Shown piece after piece: positions 1 to 9,702 of a stretch of 64,000 nt of DNA. The notes under the pieces are model-generated. The model was not told where the DNA came from, made no database searches, and worked only from the letters and a program-made list of their open reading frames with translations. The DNA is from Phymatolithon calcareum (taxonomy: Eukaryota > Rhodophyta > Florideophyceae > Hapalidiales). Position 1 is the first letter of the stretch. Each line of letters begins with the position of its first letter. The stretch lies in the NCBI GenBank assembly GCA_977006965.1, contig OZ345360.1:2666001-2730000 (forward strand), read 5' to 3'. Both the position numbers and the translations under genes were made by a program.

Positions 1-2548
1 GAAAGGAATAGTTTTATTTAAAAGTTACCAACCTCCATCGTATGAGCATGAAGTACAAGAGTCACCTTTGCATCGAATGGGCACAACTTACATAATGGGT
101 CTTACGGAGTTATCTCTGCTCCGTTTTGGAGACTGAGGATTGAGGCAATCAGCGGAGAGCCGTTACCGACGGAGCTTATCTCATTCCTGTAATATCGTCT
201 GCTCCCATTGAAGCTGTCCGTCTTCATGGATGGATTTTTTGGAAGAACCTCTGAACGCTCTTGATTTCAGTTTCCGCTATCTGGTCGCCGATGTCGGCAA
301 GGACCAGAGGCAGCAATAGAAAGTATTGAATGGCGACAGAGATCGTATGGTAATCTGCAGTTCCCCAATGTGAGCCTTTTCGATAGCCAAAGTTTTCTCC
401 GTTCTATCGTATTCATTGTAATATTTTAAACTGCCTGTGCACGTCGATCGATGGCGGGGCTGGGGGTATGTTTATTGTACCGAACGGAGAGTTGAGGAAT
501 CACGGCAATATGGTGCAGAATCAGACGGCGTAAGACCCACGCAGTAATAATAGATGGATAAAGGTGCCGGTTAGCAGCTACTGTAGTAGGGATGAGCAAC
601 ACGTCGATTAAAAACTAATTATTTAACGAATGGAGCGCGGTAAAGATAACAATGCTCTACAAACATACATGTAGTCATTATACGTCCTCTACACATGGGC
701 AAATGGGTCCTTATTTTTATTACTGGAAATGGGTAAACCCTAAGTTAAGGCCGAAAGATGCCTTCGATGCGCTTCTTATTTTCTAGGGTTTTAAGCACAT
801 TTATGATTTCTCGAGCCACTGATCTTCTTTTGGTTTTACGACAGCAGTGCATGGTTATGGTTTTATGGTACTGTAGTACCTGCCCCCCCCCCTAAGAGCT
901 TACAGTAGTAGACCGATACCCTGTTGCCGGGATATAGTCTGTCCGGCAATGCGTAAAATCAGACGATCACCAGTCACCCTGGCGCCGTGCGAGCATTCTA
1001 TTTAGATGCAAATAGCATTACGCTTTTCTGCCACCACCTGCCTTCCCCGTTGCAAGCATCAGCATGAAAATCGGTTCGTTGCAATGACTTCCCAGGGTCC
1101 TTCCCCGCGATTTACTGTACTGTAGAATACGAAATACTATATCGTAAGTCTTTGTGGGCACACGCATTTGCTGCCAATTAAGGCGAACAATGTGCATCCG
1201 CAGGCATATCTAAATTATTCGTTCCTTTTTATTCTTGCTGACGGCCATTTTCCGTTGTCCCACCATAATGTTGTACAAAGTAACGGTTAATGCATCGGCT
1301 ATGATAGTGACAATGCCTGCCTTGGATCTTCAGCAGAGTGTAAGAAAAAATGGACGCTTCTTGACAAAACACGTGTCCATGTGGCTCCACGGGGATACTC
1401 CCTTTCCAATGAGGGCAGTTTTTTATAAAACAAAATTTCAAGTTCAAAGACTGCTTTCCAGCCGTGATGACTTCGCTGCCAAACAGTGACACTGATATGA
1501 TACGCTGCTGCACCTTCCCTTGGATGTTGGATTCCCACACATGATATCATATCTTGTGTGACTACGTATTCATTCCCACCGTGTACAGCACGGCGCTTGA
1601 TGAACGGCTACGTAGATCAAAATTCGACATACATTACATATCTAAGTAGTTTTGCACTGTATGTCCAATTTTTGAGATAACTTTACAAGATCATCATGAT
1701 CATCATGATGTCTCCAATCACGGGTACAGTATGATACAGTACAGCAAATATTATCTGTGACCTCAGTCTACAATCCAGGCGACAAGAAGTACAGTAGTAC
1801 CGGAGGTGCACTACACTGCTCAATTACAGTATTGAGCAATAGAAGTACAGTACACTGTACTTCTAGAGACCTCAGATGTTTCTTGAAGTGTGCCGACTAT
1901 GGCTATTGATGTCAGAAACGACAATTTGTCCGTCGAGAACTCACGCGCGTACCACCACATTTCCCGGGCCTACTGTGAACGTCATCTTCGCAATTCTGGA
2001 GATTATACCGCCGCCTCTCACACCTTCATGGTGAGAGTGGCTCGGGTTTTGCAGAAAAACCTGACTTGCAATACCCCGGCGCGTTATTCGTTGGCGAGTG
2101 CACTACACGCTGTATACATTGCTGTGATGGATCAAATAAATTTCTGTCTTGTACATGTATATTTATGCCTCCACGAGTCACACATCCGTTCCAAGAGCTT
2201 CCAATTGGACACGTTTTCGAACAAAATTTATATATATTTCAGTACTGTACATGAATCTTGCAATGATCAGACGCCGTGAATTAAACTCAACCGGTCACAC
2301 GGTTTGTCACAATGGTGACGTTGCTGGGCACGGCGCGCGTCGACGCTAGCGAGTTTCTGTCCTACAAATCATAAATCGGTCGGCGGCCCACCAACGAAAA
2401 AAACGCTCAATTCCCGTTTCACTTGCTCGCCGTGTTCATAATATTATCCCCCTGGTGCGTCCTTCGCACACAGTACAGTATTCGTTCAAAAAGCCCACGC
2501 CCCATCGCAGCAACCGTCTCGTTCCGCCCTGGGTAACCGAACTTGACG
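1..2548. other. Non-coding spacer with small inverted repeats
   Basis: I see no convincing gene here; the short open frames lack family motifs. The first 40 bases resemble the antisense 3' tail of the LINE family found later in the window (a TTTATTTAAAAG block). A run of ten C lies at 883-892. Two perfect inverted repeats sit side by side: 1817-1838 (8-bp arms, TACAGT loop) and 1841-1864 (11-bp arms, 2-base loop). The string TACAGTA or its complement TACTGTA recurs through the spacer. Confidence 0.5.
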
Positions 2549-4423
2549 ATGCGACCTCCATCGTTCAATTCATTAACTACCGCAGCACACTTGCTTGTCC
2601 TGCTCTGCCTCATCCACTCGCGTTGTGTCGTCGCACAGAATGACGCCTCCGGCAATTTCCCCATTGAGTTTGTTCTCAAGAATGGCACCAGGCCGAGCGG
2701 CATAGTCGCCGGTCGCGAAACGAAAATGTATGTCGCTACCGTGGGCGGCCGTCTTTTCCGCATCGACATTAAATCCGGTGCTGTCACCCTCATCAATCGC
2801 GGCGGCAGCGGGCAGGCGTTTTCCGGACTCTGTACCGATGAACGAGGAGCTGGTACTCTGTATGCGGGTGGACGCGACAGCGGTCGACTGTATGCATTTT
2901 CGAGAGATGGTAAATTGCAACAAGTTTACCAAATCACACGACCTTCAACGCCAACTGCGCCGCATTTTATCGCCGATTGCATTACATCGAGGTACAAATT
3001 ATTTATCACGGACGCATTTGCAAATGCCTACTACTGGCTCCCGCTTGTTGACCAGGGGCCTCAACTTGGGCTTCCCGTCCCGGTCAACAAGAATTATCGC
3101 TTGCAAGGGTATGAAGTGAAAATGCGTGGCGCATGGACACCACCGAAATTGAATACATTTGGCGCTTTCGGAATCGAATGGACTGGCAAATGGAACGAAA
3201 CTGCATATATCATGCATAGCTCTTCCGGCGAACTCTACGCGTTTAACATCAAGTCGCGAGGCAGAACTGGCGCCGTCATGATTCCTGTCCACATTGAGGG
3301 TTCAATGGCCAAATTCCCAGGCGCACTTGGTATTCTTTTCGACTCCACTAATGAGCTCGTAATGTACATCACAATGCCGACCACGAATCGTATTGCCGTC
3401 ATAGAGTTCGATCATCGAAACAAGCTTCGCGCAAAGTACATTCGATCTATTTCCACGCTTCTCATGAACCGTCCGATCATGCTCGGTGAGTACGGCAACT
3501 GGATTTATCCGATAAGTGGACAGTTTGGCAAAAGTAAGTCCGAACGCGAGAATGCAACTTATGTTATCCCGAGAATGTCCCGTCACAAACAAAATATTTC
3601 AGAAACAAAAGACTCAGAAGACCCGTTCACTACGCTCTACGACGGACTGAAGGACATTCCTGATGGTACCCCGTTACCAGTCTCTGTCGTTCAAGACAAG
3701 ATTCAAACACCACCGAAAAACATTGGTATTCCCTCCACACCAACACAAACCGCATTACCCACACCGACACCGACGAGCAAACCGAAGCCATCATCCACCC
3801 CGCTCCCGAATGGTTTGACACAGGTCTTCGGCGACATCACGGAAAAGGCTGTGAAGCCATCAAGAAAGGCATGTTTCCCCGCCGCCGCCGTCGTGAAGCT
3901 TGAATCCGGCATCAGCATCCCAATATCCAACCTGCGCATCGGCGACCGCGTCCACGTCGGCACGGACTCGCACGGAAACGCAATATTCTCGCCTGTCTAC
4001 ATGTTTTCTCATCGCGATGCATCCGTCAAGTCGACCTTCGTGCAAGTGACACTGTCGGACAGACGAACCGTTCGCCTGTCATCGGGACACTATATGTATT
4101 TGAACGGGAAGGTGATTGCGGCGGGAAATGCGGCGATTGGCGATGTTAGTGACGGCGCAACAATCGTGCACATTCAACAAGTGAGCGATGTCGGGTTGTA
4201 TAACCCGCAAACTATCCACGGCAGTATTGTCGTTTCCGATGTTCCGGTCAGTACGTATACCACTGCCGTCCATCCAGTTGTTGCGGTGAGCGCGCTCGGG
4301 CCGTTGCGGTGCGCGCATCGGTGGCGAATGCGATGGTTGCTGCGATTAGTGTCATTCCTCTTGGCGGAGGGAAGTCCGCGATTTGTTACACAATTTTTGC
4401 CTTCGGGATTGTATGTATATTAG
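2549..4423 (+). CDS. Secreted beta-propeller protein with C-terminal Hint (hedgehog/intein) domain
   Basis: A 624-residue protein. Residues 1-30 form a signal peptide with a Leu-rich core ending in VVAQ. Residues about 40-310 resemble an SMP-30/NHL-type six-bladed propeller, with repeated glycine-rich strand pairs such as AGGRDSGRLYAFSRDG. A Pro/Thr/Ser-rich linker follows at about 385-425. The C-terminus from Cys442 (KACFPAAAVVKLESG) matches the start of a hedgehog-type Hint domain, with the TxxH-like block SSGHYMYL (His514) and the usual IxxLRIGDRV strand. In this family the Hint domain cleaves the chain just before the Cys by an N-S acyl shift, so the propeller would be released or modified. 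The ATG at 2549 is used because the frame extends upstream only to a TTG. The domain ends with a hydrophobic, Arg-rich tail. Hint identity is fairly sure; the propeller type is less so. Confidence 0.85.
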   Translation: MRPPSFNSLTTAAHLLVLLCLIHSRCVVAQNDASGNFPIEFVLKNGTRPSGIVAGRETKMYVATVGGRLFRIDIKSGAVTLINRGGSGQAFSGLCTDERGAGTLYAGGRDSGRLYAFSRDGKLQQVYQITRPSTPTAPHFIADCITSRYKLFITDAFANAYYWLPLVDQGPQLGLPVPVNKNYRLQGYEVKMRGAWTPPKLNTFGAFGIEWTGKWNETAYIMHSSSGELYAFNIKSRGRTGAVMIPVHIEGSMAKFPGALGILFDSTNELVMYITMPTTNRIAVIEFDHRNKLRAKYIRSISTLLMNRPIMLGEYGNWIYPISGQFGKSKSERENATYVIPRMSRHKQNISETKDSEDPFTTLYDGLKDIPDGTPLPVSVVQDKIQTPPKNIGIPSTPTQTALPTPTPTSKPKPSSTPLPNGLTQVFGDITEKAVKPSRKACFPAAAVVKLESGISIPISNLRIGDRVHVGTDSHGNAIFSPVYMFSHRDASVKSTFVQVTLSDRRTVRLSSGHYMYLNGKVIAAGNAAIGDVSDGATIVHIQQVSDVGLYNPQTIHGSIVVSDVPVSTYTTAVHPVVAVSALGPLRCAHRWRMRWLLRLVSFLLAEGSPRFVTQFLPSGLYVY

Positions 4424-5481
4424 GGCGTCGTTGTAGATCAGGGTTGAATTATTGTCGATGCTACTAAATGTTTATTTTGCAGGGTTATTATATCGCGCTT
4501 GAACACATCTTATACACGAGGATACAGTACAGTGTCGTCTGCTTAAATTATTTTTAGATGTTTACGATCGTGGTGCTGCGCTATTTTGTCCCATTCTAGA
4601 CGAACTCATCTTCTGCCGCACATCGGCATCCCTGCCTTGAACAAGAGAGCAGGTGCATGACAGCGCCAGTGCAGCACGAACCTTGCTCTTCCCTTGCATT
4701 GCTGCCGCGGCACAGCTTTGCACGTGTGAACTTTCGCATAACTGCTTCAGTCACGCGTCAGCTGCAACATTGACAGTACTGTACCGCACTCTCGGTCGAA
4801 AAAGGTTCGATCGAATCTTGCCAGTGGATCGTATTGATGGAAAGGCGAAATGAAACGGATATCAATCGATACACGTTTTTGTAACCGCCTATTTTGAGAT
4901 CTGGCCCGTACTGCAGGTACGCTTTTGATCGAACGTTCTGCGGCTTGGTTCTGTAACTTCAACAAAAAAGAGAACCTGATTCGCTTCAATTGGACTGCAT
5001 CCATTGGGGAGAAGAGCTTCTGTACAAGTTGCGCTGCGCTCCGAGAATGCAACTTCCTCAGTCAAAAAATGGTGTTTTTTTCATATTCTCCTACGTATTA
5101 ATTGATGTATCTCAGGCTGGAATGGAAAGCGACCACTTTTTGATCTATTCTTATACAGTACCGTCGTAGACAGAAAATTGGGCACAGTAGCATTCCGTGC
5201 TTCATCAAGAGACTGGGCGTTTAAAAATGCCACATTTGACATTTTTGAAAAAGAGCTATATCAAAGCTTTGATTTTTTTTGAAAATTTTTAAAAGAGCTG
5301 AATCTCTTTTCCGTGCATCAGAGACCTGATTTCAGCGCCGGAGCGGGCGCTCAAAAGTTTTAGTTTTTACTTCTATTGATAAAAATAGCATTGCTGCATT
5401 TTTCTTACCACGGTCCAAAGTGAAATGATATTTTAATTTTTTCTCCGTTGCTATTTTCAAAATTTAATGGCGTCAACGCGT

Positions 5482-5507
5482 TGAAGCTCCCAACGTTGGG
5501 AGCTTCA
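5482..5507. repeat. Perfect 26-bp palindrome
   Basis: The two 13-base halves are exact reverse complements with no spacer, centred on AACGTT (TGAAGCTCCCAAC and its complement). Confidence 0.97.
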
Positions 5508-5880
5508 TGTACTTGAGTATACTAGCTCAAAATCAATAATTGCCAATTGAATTTCTCGCATTTTCAATTCCTCATCGTGCCTTCCATGTAGGCTTCTCAG
5601 CATAGACTCAGGGCCTTGTTCCACAGCTAATGGTCTGAACTACAGACAGAAAGGCGCTACATTCTGATAGATTTGAAAGTGAGTTCCGCAAGGCTTATAT
5701 GTATGTCTCTTGAACCTTCTCACTTACAAAATGCTTTTCAAACCGATGTCTCACTAAATGATTACACTTTTGCGTACTCATCAGGAGCACGAAAAACAAT
5801 TTTTTGCCGGTTTACGGTATATTTACGAGTGGGTCACAAAATTTGGCAGATCTGGTCAAAATAATCAAACCATACCAGGC

Positions 5881-5922
5881 TTTTTCATTAAGATTTTTTT
5901 GCAAAAAAATCTTAATGAAAAA
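5881..5922. repeat. Perfect 42-bp palindrome
   Basis: The two 21-base halves are exact reverse complements centred on GC, with no spacer. The arm begins TTTTTCATTAAGATTTTTTT. It could extrude a cruciform or, if transcribed, form a 21-bp hairpin. Confidence 0.97.
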
Positions 5923-5934
5923 AAACTGTAGTGA

Positions 5935-5980
5935 GGCAACCTTCAACAAGAGGTCCATGGACATCTTGTTGCAGGTTGCC
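5935..5980. repeat. Near-perfect 46-bp palindrome
   Basis: The two 23-base halves, centred on CCATGG, are reverse complements with two mismatches. It lies 12 bases after the 42-bp palindrome. Confidence 0.95.
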
Positions 5981-6032
5981 CCGCATTACACTTAAGAGCT
6001 TATCATACCTGCACTCGTTCATCATGCAATAT

Positions 6033-6144
6033 AATTTTGGTAAAAACTGTATACAGACTTTTTACACATAGTTTTACGTATACGTAAAACTATGTGTAAA
6101 AAGTTTGACGTAAAGTTTATGACCATGGTCATTTTACCAAAATT
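6033..6144. repeat. 48-bp perfect palindrome inside a longer inverted repeat
   Basis: The core 6057-6104 has two exact 24-base halves centred on GTATAC. It is flanked by a second pair of exact 13-base arms, AATTTTGGTAAAA at 6033-6045 and its complement at 6132-6144. The 10-base palindrome GACCATGGTC lies at 6121-6130. Confidence 0.96.
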
Positions 6145-6306
6145 TAGGGAATTTAATTCCCCAATAAGTTTTTTCTGTCGCCATCATAAGTTATCCGTGA
6201 GCAGGGTTCGTTTCTTCCGAAATATTGAAACGTCGGAATTTCCGGCGTTCTCCAGTACACCTGTCGTGGAAGACCGCCTGAACTTCATGAAAATTGTGCG
6301 GCCAGA

Positions 6307-6598
6307 CGAGACGCCGTGATCTGTACATTCTTGAATTGGCGCGCGAAGCCTTGAGCAGTGCGGCAGCCATGTCGGGGAAATTTTGGAAAGTCCTTACGCA
6401 ACGGACGTGAATTCGTGCTGATGAGCAAGGCAAAGCGCAGAGCGCATGCGCTCCCACATCACCAATGCACAAATTTGTGACGCGGCTACAGTCTTTGATG
6501 CCGACTCTATTCTGGAGATTTTATGATCGAGACACGTGCACAGTGCGTGAATCACTCATAAAATAACATTATTACACGTGTACAGTGGTTCCATCAGC
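6307..6598 (-). repeat. Relic copy of the helicase gene 5' region
   Basis: This segment aligns, with substitutions and small indels, to 10920-11178, which covers the transit-peptide region and upstream sequence of the DEAD-box helicase gene on the minus strand. Shared blocks include CTTGAATTGG, ATTCTGGAGAT and CACGTGTA. The minus-strand frame here still reads a transit-like sequence but is not continuous with a helicase core. It lies just upstream of the TenA-like gene. Confidence 0.7.
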
Positions 6599-6726
6599 CA
6601 AAACGACGCGCAAGCGAATAAACATTGACAGCACCTGAGCGAGCCTTTCCCGAAATCGCTAGAGTCGAAAAAAGGCAGCAGCTCGCCACTCGCCGCAGAG
6701 TTGAATTCAAGCTCGCGTTCCCTCTG

Positions 6727-7500
6727 ATGACACACGGTAGATTGCGGAGAAATGAAGCAAATGCTCCGGCTGAGACCAACGTCCCTCTAACAAAGGGCTG
6801 GATAATCCAGTTCCACGACGCCTGGTCGCGGGTAACTCTGAGCTCATTCTACACAAGAGTGGAGAACAACACTCTTTCCGATCCGCAATATGTTCAGTGG
6901 ATCCATGACCGCGCTCGAATCGCCGTTGCCGTTGCAAAGGGCGCCGATTCAGCTCAGTCGATTCTCGCCCCTACGCTCCTCCCGCTGTGTACCATGGCAC
7001 GGGACGATGCGGACTGGTTCGTGCAACTTGCTTCCCAGACGCCGGCCCCCGCACGTATTGAGGGCCAGGAGGCGGTCACAAGCGCGGTGAATCGGCTTGT
7101 AAGTCTGATTGAGAGCGCGACCTCGAACACATCATCCAAAATCGTGGCCGTAGCAGTGCTGTGGGCGTACATGTTTGTGACGTATCAAGCATGGTCGCTC
7201 ATGTATTCGAGGGTTCAACGACTGTCGAGCAGATTTCGCCCCATTTCCGAACATATTCGCAGGAATGATGCTATTATGAATTTGTTGGCGACCCAGGACT
7301 TGTTGGAAAGGCTCTTGTCCGACCCGAAAAGTGCAAGTGATGTGGAGAAAGCAAAAAGTTCGTTTGAAGAAGTTTTGAAATTTGTTAATGATATGCTTGA
7401 CCAGACGCTTTATATCGGTGAACAAGGTCAGGCACCGCTCTGCGTGTGCGGGCGTAAGGGTCATCTGCCGTCACAGTGCACTTTCAAGTCTCACATTTGA
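6727..7500 (+). CDS. TenA/THI-4-like protein (haem-oxygenase-like fold)
   Basis: 257 residues from the ATG at 6727; upstream extension offers only a non-ATG start. The chain is helical: WIIQFHDAW near the start, then a long helix with a Trp-His pair (YVQWIHDRARIAVAVAKG), an acidic block (DDADWFVQLASQ) and FVTYQAWSLMYSRV. The order resembles TenA-type proteins of plants (TENA_E group), which hydrolyse amino-pyrimidine products in thiamin salvage. I see no clear active-site Cys, so enzymatic function is inferred only at family level. The last 20 residues contain C-x-C-x4-H-x4-C (Cys239, Cys241, His246, Cys251), like a zinc knuckle and not part of the usual domain. The archease gene follows about 300 bases downstream on the same strand. 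Confidence 0.6.
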   Translation: MTHGRLRRNEANAPAETNVPLTKGWIIQFHDAWSRVTLSSFYTRVENNTLSDPQYVQWIHDRARIAVAVAKGADSAQSILAPTLLPLCTMARDDADWFVQLASQTPAPARIEGQEAVTSAVNRLVSLIESATSNTSSKIVAVAVLWAYMFVTYQAWSLMYSRVQRLSSRFRPISEHIRRNDAIMNLLATQDLLERLLSDPKSASDVEKAKSSFEEVLKFVNDMLDQTLYIGEQGQAPLCVCGRKGHLPSQCTFKSHI

Positions 7501-7796
7501 GAATGGAGTTTAATCGACATATAGTTTATTGTAAAATCTACCCCGCAGTCCCTCCGCTTTTCTTGGTGACGTTCGCGCTTCGACTTCGTTTTGTTCGAGT
7601 TGTACGGATCGTGCCTCAAAATTTAACATCAATTCATGTATTTTCAATCGACTAGTATCCGCCCACTCCTGAGCGGCCAGCGCAGCATTCGTTTTGGGAA
7701 TTTTTTCAAGTTGTGCACTCCATCCGTATCGTGCACTGCAGGACAGATCACAGACACTGTGCATCGTCTTCGCCGTGCTGCCACTCGAGCTCCGCA

Positions 7797-8387
7797 ATGG
7801 ATATCGACTCGCATTCCGAAGAAGTGATAACAGTGGAGTGGGAGCAAAAACCGCAACGCACCCGGTGGCAGCGGAAGGCTGCAGAGAGCGGGGGTCGAAG
7901 CAAGGGCGACGGAGCGCGGTCGGACGGGATTCGAACGTCGGCGGTACCTGCAGCAGCGCTAAGTGGAGCGTGGGAATATTTGGACCATACTGCAGACGTC
8001 CAAATTCATTCATGGGGACCAAGCGTGCGAGATGCTTTTGCCGCTGCAGTAGTTGGGATGTTTGGTTATATGGTGTCACTCGATGAGATTTCTGGCGACC
8101 TGGAGATGACTGTGGATGCTGAAGGTCATGATTGGGAAAGCTTGCTGTTCGGGTTCATGGATGAATGCCTGTATGCTTTTCACGCTGAGAGTTTCGTAAT
8201 GAAGGAGGTGCGCATTTCTGTTCTCGACGAAAAAGAATTTCGTATTCGCGCTGTTGCGCGCGGTGGCCTTTTTGATCCGTCGCGACACTCGCAAGGTACG
8301 GAAGTTAAGGCGATTACATATTCGAATATGAAGATCATCAGAGATAATCCGGAAAAGGCGGATGTGTTTGTCATCGTGGATATTTGA
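7797..8387 (+). CDS. Archease (RtcB-type RNA ligase cofactor)
   Basis: 196 residues from the ATG at 7797; the frame upstream to 7713 has only a GTG. Residues 1-55 are a low-complexity, basic extension. The archease domain starts at WEYLDHTADVQIHSWG (residues 59-74), with the metal-binding DHTAD block at 63-67, and runs to the typical hydrophobic C-terminus VFVIVDI. The SxxTxVKAITY-like block reads SQGTEVKAITYSNM. Archease activates the GTP-dependent RNA ligase RtcB (HSPC117) during tRNA splicing. The human orthologue is ZBTB8OS. Size matches the family apart from the N-terminal extension. Confidence 0.92.
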   Translation: MDIDSHSEEVITVEWEQKPQRTRWQRKAAESGGRSKGDGARSDGIRTSAVPAAALSGAWEYLDHTADVQIHSWGPSVRDAFAAAVVGMFGYMVSLDEISGDLEMTVDAEGHDWESLLFGFMDECLYAFHAESFVMKEVRISVLDEKEFRIRAVARGGLFDPSRHSQGTEVKAITYSNMKIIRDNPEKADVFVIVDI

Positions 8388-8847
8388 ACGGAAAGCATCT
8401 ATCTTGGTGAAAACCCTGCATGTTTCATGCTTGAGAAAGGGGCTGGCGTTTGGTATAACACAAAAAAGAAATGAGTCAGTCTTTGGACAACATGGCGACG
8501 CGACGTCAGCAAAGAGATAGCAAAATGCAGGAGATTGTACACGCAGTTGATTTCTGTAATGCGTACAAACTCGTCGAAGTTGTCAAAGATTGCTTGAGTG
8601 CAAGATGGATGGTTTAAGGCAAGGGAGTAATTTGCCGGCCGGCAACCTGTCCTATACAGTAGTATGCTGACTCCATGTCAATAATAAAATTTCTTTTATA
8701 ACTGTACTGTATAGTAAACAGTCTAATAAGACTGCGAGCGAGCGAAAGTCAATCAATCCGACAGGCAGGCTCCCAAGCGAAAATTCTGGGCCTGATTCCC
8801 ACTTCACGAACCAACCATGTAAATACCAACCATCTCAAGCGACAGCA
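8388..8847. other. Intergenic spacer
   Basis: No gene seen. TACAGTA/TACTGTA motifs occur at 8655-8710, and a GGCCGGC run lies near 8635. Confidence 0.5.
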
Positions 8848-9291
8848 CTACTTGCCATCATCCATCTGTAGCGCCATCATGCCTTGCTTCACGCCTCGAC
8901 TATTCGCGGCAACATCCTCGGTAAGTCTCGACCCGCGCAGCACAATCGATCTCACACGTGCATCTTCGCGCTTATCCTGGAACCAAAGATATTGACGGGG
9001 CTCGATGCGTGCGTTTTGCACAGACATGTTATCATCGAGCGCAACGGCCTCACCAGAGTTAGCGCGCACAGTCATGATGGGGCCATCAACCACGACGACG
9101 GGTGCATTACCATCAGCAGCTCGGGGTGCTTGGATAGCCGCACGCGCCCGTTCACGAATGGCGGAGACAGGCTCGTTAGGGGCGATAGTCAGTGTAAGGG
9201 GTGCACGATTCGGAAATGCAATTGTGACTGCGAACGGCTCTGTCAAGTCGCCCCCTTTGCCATCGCCCGGGACACTAGAACAACAGCCCAT
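8848..9291 (-). CDS. Small acylated-type protein with possible ubiquitin-like fold
   Basis: 147 residues starting MGCCSSVPGDGKGG. Gly2 followed by Cys3-Cys4 and Ser fits N-myristoylation plus palmitoylation, so membrane anchoring is likely. After the linker the chain alternates short strands and one helix (FAVTIAFPNRAPLTLTIAP, then SAIRERARAAI, then VVVDGP and MTVRANSG), which suggests a ubiquitin-like beta-grasp, but I cannot name a family. The C-terminus is moderately charged. It is divergent from the weak plus-strand frame at 9299. Confidence 0.65.
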   Translation of the reverse strand: MGCCSSVPGDGKGGDLTEPFAVTIAFPNRAPLTLTIAPNEPVSAIRERARAAIQAPRAADGNAPVVVVDGPIMTVRANSGEAVALDDNMSVQNARIEPRQYLWFQDKREDARVRSIVLRGSRLTEDVAANSRGVKQGMMALQMDDGK

Positions 9292-9298
9292 TCTCCCA

Positions 9299-9685
9299 AT
9301 GCTTGCTGCTTTCGAGCCCTGCCAAGATTGTGTATCGGTCGCAATTCAGAAAGCCCTTTTGCAAGCCAAAGACGAATCGGTCATAGACATGTACGTTCGC
9401 TGTCCCGCGCGATGGAACTGCGCACTCATCGTGCGGCTCTGCCCGTCGCAGCCAGTTGAATGTGGGCCCAACGGAACGCTCATTCGTAGCGACGTCACAC
9501 TGCTCTGTCGAATATTTACACAATCGAGCATGGTCGGGCCCACTGGCCTGAAGGCGACACTATCCCGCTTAGGGCACATAACCACGGTGCTCTGGTGGGC
9601 CGAAACAGCACACCGAGACTGTGTGGTTCGACATTTGCAAAATGAACAGGAAGGGTCATATCAATGCCTTGTGCGGCCGGTCTAA
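9299..9685 (+). CDS. Doubtful ORF, unknown product
   Basis: An open frame of 128 codons from the ATG at 9299, read on the strand opposite to and immediately beside the MGCC gene start, only 7 bases away. It is cysteine-containing and shows no family motif. The frame stays open upstream through the whole opposite gene, which makes chance openness in GC-rich coding DNA a real possibility. It ends 18 bases before the 3' end of the convergent helicase gene. If it is not a gene, 9292-9702 is an unassigned spacer. Confidence 0.25.
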   Translation: MLAAFEPCQDCVSVAIQKALLQAKDESVIDMYVRCPARWNCALIVRLCPSQPVECGPNGTLIRSDVTLLCRIFTQSSMVGPTGLKATLSRLGHITTVLWWAETAHRDCVVRHLQNEQEGSYQCLVRPV

Positions 9686-9702
9686 TTCCCGATCGCATGC
9701 CA

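Larger units (their letters stand above)
4424..6306. other. AT-rich spacer containing a palindrome cluster
   Basis: No gene is supported. The stretch is AT-rich with T/A runs and holds four long palindromes between 5482 and 6144, listed separately. TACAGTA-type motifs occur at about 4525, 4775 and 5155. Confidence 0.5.

Noticed and set aside
1890-2279. 129-codon open frame before the Hint gene
   Set aside because: No motif and no biased composition; it lies in a motif-rich spacer. Could not be supported.
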